DNA from: Diphasiastrum complanatum
Taxonomy: Eukaryota; Streptophyta; Lycopodiopsida; Lycopodiales; Lycopodiaceae
NCBI GenBank assembly: GCA_029204225.1
Contig: CM055101.1
Location: 38,545,374-38,609,373, forward strand
Reading direction: 5' to 3'
Length of the DNA: 64,000 bases
A model generated the notes under the pieces. The model was not told where the DNA came from. It saw only the letters and a list, made by a program, of their open reading frames with translations, and did not search any database. Numbering within the stretch: position 1 is the first letter of the stretch; every line of letters begins with the position of its first letter. The translations under genes were made by a program, and so were the position numbers. This document shows positions 61,201 to 64,000 of the stretch, piece after piece.

Positions 61201-64000
61201 CTTCATGGTCTGCCTTAGCTAGCCCTTACAAGGTATCTACTTCATAATGTCATTTATTTACGGTTTTGAAATGACAATAATGATCAAGTCCGGAGTAACT
61301 ATCAAATCAAGGTTTTCTCACATACACTCCTAGGGCTTGTCTATTTGTAACCATGCTAGGCATTAACCCCCCACCATCTCCACTATGATAGGGCCCCTAT
61401 TTCTCAGGAGTCGTTCAGATTTTAATTTTTTTAGGCGGGAGAACATCATGCAGGTTGCTCCAAGATAGAGGAGAGAGCATGAAGGTGCACTATGCATGTT
61501 GTGTGCAAAATTATATGAAGAAAGATGAAAAGATGGGAGCTATGAAAGGGGATAAGTGTGACTCAGTGGCCCCCATTCATGTGTGAAATCACCCTAAGGG
61601 CCTCTTCAAATGTAAACCCGTCACCCATTCTTGATGTCATCCCATCCTTTCATCACATCACCCATTCTCACAAATCTGCTTCCCATGATTAGCATCCTGT
61701 CTTCTGCGTTTCACCCGTTCTTACCTGCTGATCAAGTCTACCAACTGTCACGAACCTACTGCAACAGGTGTATCAACAAAAAATGCTCCATAAACATTGC
61801 AATACCTGCTGAACAGGTGAGGACGGGTTCTGAGCTGACCCGGCCAACTCAAGAGGCGTTCAACATCGCTGAACAGGCTGACCCATGCAATAGCTAACCC
61901 ATTGCACGGGTCCATGCAAACACGATCCATTGCAGCCCATTCTTGACGTCAAAAATGGGCCAGGAACCTATTCATCCAAAGAGGCCCTAAGGCTGGCATG
62001 GCCAGTGAAATCCCTTTTTCTGTTTTACACATTCACACTCAAAGACCAAAAAGAATAATAATATCCATCCAAAGCTCTTGCAGTTGAGAGGTTTAAACAG
62101 TCAGTTAACACAAAGCAAAGGCATGCAATCAAGCTATTTCCTACTTTACTTACAGTGATATAAGGTGTGTAAGGAGAGGAATTTGGTCACTGATAACCCC
62201 TTTCAGACCTTCTCCAGCCAAATTTCTGCAATAAAAGGTTTGTACTATAATTTATCTGCATACACATGGTTAACATTTATCAAGATCTGGAAGAATTAGA
62301 GTAAGTGATGTTCAGAACAGTACACTTACAATCGAGTAATCACAAAGGCCTTATTGTCAGACCGCAGGTTGCAGCTTACACCTTCCCAAGTATCCCACTC
62401 ATACGGTGCACAAGGATCTCCATTCCAACCCATCCTATCAGGTATCTGCAGGGATTTCTTCAAAGCTTGCATCGCCAGGACTGCAACGGAAGAGAACATG
62501 TATGGTGATCTCATTTTTGCTGTCCAACTTTAGAGGAACTTCACAAGGTCATGCAATCACTAGGCTTAAGGTGAGCCAATGCATAGATAGGCATTCTGAA
62601 TTGGCTTGTCATATTGGCAAACCAGCCCAGTACTGTTCCTAATGTGACAATTTCTTTATTTGGGCATGCAACTATTTATCAGTAGGAGAAATATAATACT
62701 GCATCAAGTTGTCATCGAGAAGCACAAGAATGGCTTTTTCTAGTTCCTATATCCCTACCAGACATGAAGATGGTTGTTCCATATCAATGCTGCTCTTTTT
62801 TGCAGGGCTGGCCAGTTCTAATAATTTTTACATTGCAAGGTTTGTCACTTGCCTGAGGCTGGACGACCTGTCTAATACATCCTTGAAACTGCAGAAAAGC
62901 TCAGAAGGGGAAGGACTAATTTCTTCGCAAGTTTCTCAGATTCCTTTGAATCTTGTGATAAAATCTGGATCTACCTAACTTAGCCTATATGGTGACTGTA
63001 TACTAGATTAAAATGAGCACAAAGATTTACATAGTGCTTTTTGACAGATGCTTGATAGATCTTGGGTTTCAACTTGCCTCAAATGGACAAGCAAGTTGCA
63101 TCAAGAGATCGAGCAAATGCTCAATATTTTGAATTAATTATACAAAATAGCTCTTGAGTGCATCCCATGTTGATCAAAGTCAAGAACTACTATCTTTTAG
63201 CCACCAAAGGCATGTGGCGACTTAGAATAAAAGATTTGCAAGAGAAAAGAAAAGAGCAGTGGAACAATACCAATAAACGATTACCTAGAAAAAGCCCCCA
63301 CACTAAACAAGCTTATGAGATTAATGTGGCTGAGCTAGGAAGAAAGGATAATACTCTCTCTTATCATTCCAATATAATTTAGTACTTGTTCTTCCTTTGT
63401 GTTGAAAATTACTGAATGCTTGCTGAATATGCCATATGGTAATAGATCTGGTAGCATGGAAATAAACATATATCAAGAAGGCAAAAGCTATCAACCTTCA
63501 GTAGAATCTGTTTCAAGCTCCATATGAAGAATTGCATAGCTTTCAATACCACTCAACAGAGGAGGCCCAATAATTGGCGAGAGGGTGATGTTGATAGCTG
63601 ATCCTGACAGATTCTTCATAATGTAATTCAGATCCAAAGCGGAAAATTTTCCAGCCTCCTTAAATACATCCACATTAGGGAACACAATTTGATCGTTCAA
63701 TAAAATGGTAAAGACACGCTGGCCAGGTGCATTCACACCCGGATCAATCTCTGCAAAGTGGAACCAAATCATGTAATCTAGGCTTGAATCAACATTCAAT
63801 AAATACTCCAGATTAGAAGGCAGCTCTAATGTGTGGGCAGATTGGTACAATCTAGTAGGAAAATAATTGGGAGGAATGTTAGCATTATGTATGGACTCAT
63901 TGGTGGTCAAAACAACTTTTGTTGCTGAACTAAAGCTGAAGCCATCATCTGAATCCCATGTACGGCCTGCAAGATCAGTATCGTTGGTGATGCCGGCACC
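34820..64000 (-). CDS. RLP4-like: Malectin-like/LRR receptor-like protein (RLP4 type), 3' part, eight exons, start outside window
   Basis: Exons on the minus strand: 64000-63496 (open at edge), 62480-62330, 62225-62154, 59766-59698, 58965-58897, 39444-39367, 37016-36808 and 34929-34820. Every junction is GT-AG and phases match, giving 420 visible residues. Domains: the C-terminal part of a malectin-like carbohydrate-binding domain (1-168); an LRR cap with [21 protein letters not shown] (169-218); four LRRs; a Cys-containing juxtamembrane stretch GLCGVP-like ([12 protein letters not shown]); a transmembrane helix at about 346-367; and a short basic tail with NRYQRHK ending in a stop at 34820-34822. 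There is no kinase. This is the architecture of Arabidopsis RLP4 and relatives, plasma-membrane proteins linked to the cell wall; the biochemical role is not deducible here. Intron 39445-58896 is about 19.5 kb and full of transposons. Confidence 0.92.
35757..35940 (-). mobile_element. tRNA-derived SINE-like unit
   Basis: Minus strand TAGCCGAGCTGG (35921-35910) fits the A box and GGCTCGAGTTC (35877-35867) the B box. The unit at 60400-60540 has the same order and similar wording, so both belong to one family. Limits approximate. Confidence 0.5.
35991..36212 (+). mobile_element. Tandem SINE-like tRNA-related units
   Basis: Units 35991-36090 and 36091-36197, followed by a partial third start (36198-36212), each begin CATTTCTATGAGTGA. 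Each holds a GGGGTTG(G/A)CT(G/C)AGTTG A-box-like and a GGTCCCCGGTTTAAGCC or GGTCCTAGGTTCAACCC B-box-like segment, which resemble plant tRNA-derived SINEs. The second unit has a longer C run. Confidence 0.6.
36808..37016 (-). CDS. RLP4-like: RLP4-like exon: juxtamembrane Cys motif and transmembrane helix
   Basis: Reads [19 protein letters not shown], then a hydrophobic helix [19 protein letters not shown] (coded at about 36925-36860), a RRRK stop-transfer and [12 protein letters not shown], as in the RLP4 family. Phase 2 in, phase 1 out. Confidence 0.93.
37017..39366 (-). other. RLP4-like intron (2350 bp)
   Basis: Acceptor GTGCAG, donor GTATAG. The donor was chosen because it preserves the frame (GVHGGYVN-ISSN). 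A stronger-looking GTAAAG five bases upstream would break the frame. Open frames at 37075-37527 on both strands look accidental. Confidence 0.7.
39367..39444 (-). CDS. RLP4-like: RLP4-like exon: last LRR
   Basis: Reads [19 protein letters not shown] then VHGGYV, the conserved end of the LRR block in this family. It lies 19.5 kb from the preceding exon. Confidence 0.92.
39597..39692 (-). mobile_element. tRNA-derived SINE-like unit
   Basis: Minus strand GTGGTGAGTTGG (39679-39668) A box and AAGTTCGATTCT (39636-39625) B box. Closely related to 23301-23390 (shared ATTATCAACGC, TGTGGGAAGAT, AACTCAAGCA). Confidence 0.55.
40035..40200 (+). repeat. Short tandem repeat with GGCCTAGTA core
   Basis: GGCCTAGTA occurs at 40041, 40062, 40080 and 40101, spaced 18-21 bases, with a weaker fifth copy near 40189. 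Probably part of the 5' region of the outer gypsy element. Confidence 0.75.
41111..42180 (+). mobile_element. Outer Ty3/gypsy element, 5' part: gag up to insertion point
   Basis: From the ATG at 41111 a gag reads [29 protein letters not shown] and [17 protein letters not shown], then breaks (stop at 41477) and continues in other frames to a knuckle [13 protein letters not shown] (about 42019-42057). The knuckle spacing is C-x2-C-x3-H-x4-C, one residue short of the canonical form. The coding sequence stops at 42180 where the inner element is inserted and resumes at 48375 in the same frame. Sequence 40200-41110 may be its LTR and leader, but the ends could not be fixed. Confidence 0.8.
42181..42538 (+). 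repeat. 5' LTR of inner gypsy element (358 bp)
   Basis: TGTTACG...ATCACA. Compared by eye with the 3' LTR it has about a dozen substitutions and a few small indels, so insertion was not very recent. Confidence 0.95.
42540..42552 (+). other. Primer-binding site (initiator-Met tRNA type)
   Basis: TGGTATCAGAGCC begins two bases after the 5' LTR, the usual site for plant LTR retrotransposons. Confidence 0.9.
42553..43446 (+). other. Untranslated leader of inner gypsy element
   Basis: Between primer-binding site and gag ATG. Contains repeated phrases around CAGATCAGCGAG/CAGACAGCGAGG (near 43009 and 43103) and CAGCGCTGG-like motifs, hinting at internal duplications. No coding frame that continues into gag. 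Confidence 0.6.
43447..44640 (+). pseudogene. Gag of inner gypsy element, frameshifted
   Basis: The ATG at 43447 opens 167 codons ([14 protein letters not shown]..., [19 protein letters not shown]). The gag then continues in other frames at 43895-44113 ([15 protein letters not shown]) and 44144-44380 ([19 protein letters not shown]). The knuckle is [14 protein letters not shown] (44447-44488), in which the zinc-binding His is replaced by Tyr. Function of this gag is therefore doubtful even apart from the frameshifts. Confidence 0.88.
44641..45265 (+). pseudogene. Aspartic protease region of inner gypsy element
   Basis: The active-site segment reads [11 protein letters not shown] (about 44720-44752), Asp-Asp-Gly where the family has Asp-Ser-Gly. 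The catalytic Asp is kept but the Ser is changed. A later frame (44912-45265) gives the protease end ([15 protein letters not shown]) and the linker to RT ([17 protein letters not shown]), with a stop at 44879 between them. Confidence 0.85.
45266..46390 (+). pseudogene. Reverse transcriptase and first part of RNase H of inner gypsy element
   Basis: The 320-codon frame 45428-46390 is intact and reads [53 protein letters not shown] and the catalytic FLDDILVYS (Asp codons at 45764-45769), then [10 protein letters not shown] and the RNase H start [13 protein letters not shown]. Frame is lost near 46340. RNase H continues at 46363-46590 ([30 protein letters not shown]). This is the best preserved pol segment in the window. 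Confidence 0.93.
46594..47745 (+). pseudogene. Integrase of inner gypsy element, catalytic core deleted
   Basis: The zinc-binding part lies at about 46930-47060 ([30 protein letters not shown]). The core begins [13 protein letters not shown] (first Asp) and has the second Asp in [10 protein letters not shown] (about 47300-47330). After LHYLHNI the sequence jumps to [14 protein letters not shown]. The stretch that should carry the third acidic residue (the DGQTERVN-type motif) is missing, so an internal deletion near 47350-47385 inactivated it. Confidence 0.88.
47811..48005 (+). pseudogene. Chromodomain at the C-terminus of inner gypsy integrase
   Basis: Reads [20 protein letters not shown] then [19 protein letters not shown], the typical chromodomain fold with the aromatic/Trp pattern (Tyr, Trp, Trp). 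Chromodomains direct integration of chromoviruses to particular chromatin. It ends ten bases before the 3' LTR. Confidence 0.88.
48004..48016 (+). other. Polypurine tract of inner gypsy element
   Basis: AAGGGGGAGGGAG immediately before the 3' LTR, the primer for plus-strand synthesis. Confidence 0.9.
48017..48369 (+). repeat. 3' LTR of inner gypsy element (353 bp)
   Basis: TGTTACG...TTTACA, the direct repeat of 42181-42538, followed by the GGAAG target duplication. Confidence 0.95.
48375..49376 (+). mobile_element. Outer Ty3/gypsy element, continued: protease and truncated RT
   Basis: Resumes the frame left at 42180. The protease reads [11 protein letters not shown] (about 48490-48520, Asp-Ile-Gly in place of Asp-Ser/Thr-Gly). 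The linker is 48626-49060 ([42 protein letters not shown]). RT follows to [35 protein letters not shown] and [18 protein letters not shown], and stops at 49376, before the catalytic FLDD motif, where a copia LTR begins. It also contains frameshifts. Confidence 0.85.
49377..50000 (+). repeat. 5' LTR of copia element (boundaries inferred)
   Basis: TG...CA ends, the right end fixed by the adjoining primer-binding site and the left end by the sudden loss of gypsy RT similarity. With no 3' LTR in the window, the left boundary cannot be confirmed. Confidence 0.6.
50065..51012 (+). pseudogene. Gag of copia element with two zinc knuckles
   Basis: Starts about MATMI at 50065 (stop shortly after), and reads [23 protein letters not shown]. 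After a frameshift the 253-codon frame 50251-51012 continues ([32 protein letters not shown], a UBN2-type gag). Two CCHC-like motifs follow: [14 protein letters not shown] (first Cys of the motif changed to Tyr) and [14 protein letters not shown] (intact). A Lys/Asp/Ser-rich tail leads into the protease in a different frame. Confidence 0.88.
51010..52404 (+). pseudogene. Protease and integrase of copia element
   Basis: The protease reads [20 protein letters not shown] (about 51018-51075). Gag-pre-integrase has [19 protein letters not shown] (about 51408-51465). The integrase core has Asp in [10 protein letters not shown] (about 51590), Asp in [12 protein letters not shown] (about 51780) and Glu in [14 protein letters not shown] (about 51880-51920). 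A stop lies at 51666 (VID*YSR) and a frame change near 52000. The C-terminal [20 protein letters not shown] follows. Confidence 0.9.
52620..53465 (+). pseudogene. Reverse transcriptase of copia element
   Basis: RT entry [20 protein letters not shown], then [20 protein letters not shown] and [20 protein letters not shown] in one frame (52712-53086). The catalytic [10 protein letters not shown] follows at about 53098-53127 after a frame change and stop. The connection domain reads [17 protein letters not shown] and [12 protein letters not shown], then the element is cut. Confidence 0.9.
53466..55540 (-). mobile_element. Inverted Ty3/gypsy fragment: gag, protease, RT entry, RNase H
   Basis: Minus strand from right to left: gag at 55540-54990 ([40 protein letters not shown]) with a knuckle [14 protein letters not shown] (about 55057-55016); protease [17 protein letters not shown] (about 54845-54785), Asp-Ser-Gly intact; RT entry ([13 protein letters not shown] near 54110-54065); then a deletion to RNase H ([17 protein letters not shown] at about 53910-53850; a Ser/Gly-rich [10 protein letters not shown] near 53650). 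The RT catalytic core is missing. Both ends abut + strand elements, so it was inserted or inverted as a block. Confidence 0.85.
54761..55540 (-). pseudogene. Gag-protease open frame of the inverted gypsy fragment
   Basis: 259 uninterrupted codons holding a retrotransposon gag, a canonical C-x2-C-x4-H-x4-C knuckle and the start of the aspartic protease with DSG. It is the longest clean gag frame in the window, but its neighbours in pol are deleted. The true gag start is upstream of the junction at 55540. Confidence 0.85.
55541..55858 (+). mobile_element. Ty3/gypsy 3' end: chromodomain tail and polypurine tract
   Basis: Frame 55564-55830 reads [20 protein letters not shown], the common gypsy integrase-to-chromodomain linker, then [15 protein letters not shown] and [20 protein letters not shown], a chromodomain-like end. 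A purine run AAGGGGGGAAGAA follows and precedes an LTR-like TGTCATGCCC. The frame starts at the head-to-head junction with the inverted gypsy gag. Confidence 0.8.
55859..56325 (+). repeat. Probable gypsy 3' LTR (right end uncertain)
   Basis: Starts TGTCATGCCCACG after the polypurine run and contains a TATA-like TATAAGTATACC near 56120, as LTR promoters do. No matching 5' LTR was found in the window. Its right limit is set by the RNase H sequence that starts near 56330. Confidence 0.55.
56330..57245 (+). mobile_element. Ty3/gypsy RNase H end and integrase fragment
   Basis: RNase H end [20 protein letters not shown] and NRVADAL (56360-56470). Integrase zinc part with His pair [20 protein letters not shown] and Cys pair [15 protein letters not shown] (56740-56890). 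Core with the first Asp ([16 protein letters not shown], about 56940). The second Asp region is altered ([12 protein letters not shown] instead of SDRG). The third acidic motif is present ([14 protein letters not shown], about 57197-57240). It is joined at about 57245 to a G-rich minisatellite. Confidence 0.85.
57246..57790. repeat. G-rich minisatellite
   Basis: Repeats of GCAGCAGGG..GGTGGGGGAGG type. Two adjacent 42-bp units (about 57397-57438 and 57439-57480) are nearly identical. A + strand frame continues from the integrase into a Gly/Ala/Val repeat to 57508, and the minus strand gives Pro/Ala repeats; both are composition effects. Many G-runs suggest quadruplex potential on the + strand. 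Confidence 0.85.
57796..57851. repeat. (GA)n microsatellite, 56 bp
   Basis: Uninterrupted GA tract between the G-rich minisatellite and the GGTTCAGTATG repeat block. Confidence 0.97.
57852..58231. repeat. Higher-order repeat of GGTTCAGTATG units
   Basis: The basic unit TATGGTTCAG varies in every copy. A larger unit starting CTTTTCTCTTCA(G/A)TATGGT-like then AGCCATGATTCA occurs three times (about 57855, 58010 and 58114). GTATGGTTTCAGTTC(A/G)AT(G/T)TGTTGTG occurs twice (57948 and 58197). Short GA tracts separate the larger units. Confidence 0.85.
58232..58262. repeat. (GA)n microsatellite, 31 bp
   Basis: Closes the higher-order repeat block. Confidence 0.97.
58263..58896 (-). other. Intron sequence next to RLP4-like exon
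   Basis: Donor-proximal part of the giant intron. AT-rich, no transposon motif recognised. Confidence 0.5.
58897..58965 (-). CDS. RLP4-like: RLP4-like exon: third LRR
   Basis: Reads [20 protein letters not shown] then VQV. Donor GT|GTAGGT chosen because it gives a Val codon with the next exon and keeps the LRR frame; ending later would put TAG in frame. Confidence 0.92.
59698..59766 (-). CDS. RLP4-like: RLP4-like exon: second LRR
   Basis: Reads [20 protein letters not shown] then QTI across the junction, donor ACTAT|GTAAGT. A single-repeat exon of 69 bp, standard for plant LRR genes. Confidence 0.92.
60027..60174. repeat. Tandem duplication, 83-bp period
   Basis: GTGTTAGACAGTGATGTACA and the next 45 bases occur identically at 60027-60091 and 60110-60174. 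Between them AGACAGTGATGTACAGATA is a third partial copy. Identity of the copies shows a very recent event. Confidence 0.95.
60400..60540 (-). mobile_element. tRNA-derived SINE-like unit
   Basis: Minus strand TAGCTGAGTGGG (60532-60521) A box and GGCTCGAATC (60489-60480) B box. Same family as 35757-35940. Confidence 0.5.
62154..62225 (-). CDS. RLP4-like: RLP4-like exon: first LRR
   Basis: 72-bp exon reading [20 protein letters not shown] then LISL, with donor CACT|GTAAGT. Confidence 0.92.
62330..62480 (-). CDS. RLP4-like: RLP4-like exon: LRR N-terminal cap
   Basis: Reads [20 protein letters not shown] then [16 protein letters not shown]. The two Cys and the W-GDPC...W-G-xC pattern are the LRR cap of malectin-LRR proteins. 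Acceptor CCGTTGCAG, donor GATT|GTAAGT. An upstream ATG in the intron (62514) is not the start. Confidence 0.93.
62481..63495 (-). other. RLP4-like intron (1015 bp)
   Basis: Donor GTTGAT, acceptor TTGCAG. No repeat or gene recognised inside. Confidence 0.8.
63496..64000 (-). CDS. RLP4-like: RLP4-like exon: malectin-like domain, continues beyond window
   Basis: Open to the right edge. Reads [20 protein letters not shown], then [38 protein letters not shown] and [15 protein letters not shown], the second half of a malectin-like domain. Signal peptide and domain start lie outside the window. Confidence 0.93.

Larger units (their letters stand above)
59767..62153 (-). other. RLP4-like intron (2387 bp)
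   Basis: Holds an 83-bp tandem duplication (60027-60174), a SINE-like unit (60400-60540) and a partial duplication near 61130-61215 (TTCAGTATAACAT(A/G)GTA(A/T)GAACTTCATGG twice). Confidence 0.85.

Noticed and set aside
62330-62514. ATG at 62514 as start of a separate LRR protein
   Set aside because: The ATG lies in the polypyrimidine/acceptor region of an intron. The upstream malectin exon joins in phase at 62480.

Overview
The window is nuclear DNA of a land plant, most likely a seed plant with a large, repeat-rich genome. The evidence is two spliced plant-specific genes, plant-type Ty1/copia and Ty3/gypsy retrotransposons primed by initiator-Met tRNA, tRNA-derived SINE-like repeats, long (GA)n tracts and an intron of about 19.5 kb. 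A gymnosperm or another large-genome lineage would fit, but the sequence alone does not settle the species.

Only two host genes are supported, and they converge. On the + strand, a class C auxin response factor (ARF10/16 type) has coding exons at 11897-13159, 20157-21253 and 21752-21794. It encodes about 800 residues (B3, auxin-response and PB1 domains) and carries a conserved miR160 target site in exon 2. On the - strand, a malectin-like/LRR receptor-like protein of the RLP4 type enters from the right edge. It runs through eight exons from 64000 down to its stop at 34820 and ends in a transmembrane segment and a short kinase-less tail. All its splice phases agree.

Layout. 1-6.2 kb: degenerate copia elements, including a short one in which a protein of unknown type occupies the place of integrase and reverse transcriptase. 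7.3-10.6 kb: a SINE-like unit and a 1.5-kb tandem duplication whose copies each start with a (GA)n tract. 10.6-22.6 kb: the ARF gene; its 7-kb first intron holds an antisense copia remnant, and a 240-bp duplication follows the gene. 22.6-34.8 kb: intergenic, with a G-box/palindrome cluster, a kilobase of pyrimidine-rich minisatellite, a G-quadruplex motif, gypsy integrase and copia fragments. 34.8-64 kb: the RLP4-like gene. Its intron 39445-58896 contains a nest of gypsy and copia elements, among them one chromodomain gypsy element (42181-48369) with both LTRs and a 5-bp target duplication, inserted into an older gypsy element. The nest ends in G-rich minisatellites.

Both host genes look functional by reading frame and splice sites. 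Every transposon coding region is broken by stops, frameshifts or deletions, although several domains remain recognisable. I found no separate new multi-gene system. The strongest unexplained item is the copia-like pair with an unidentified protein region (2.4-5.2 kb and 30.2-31.4 kb).
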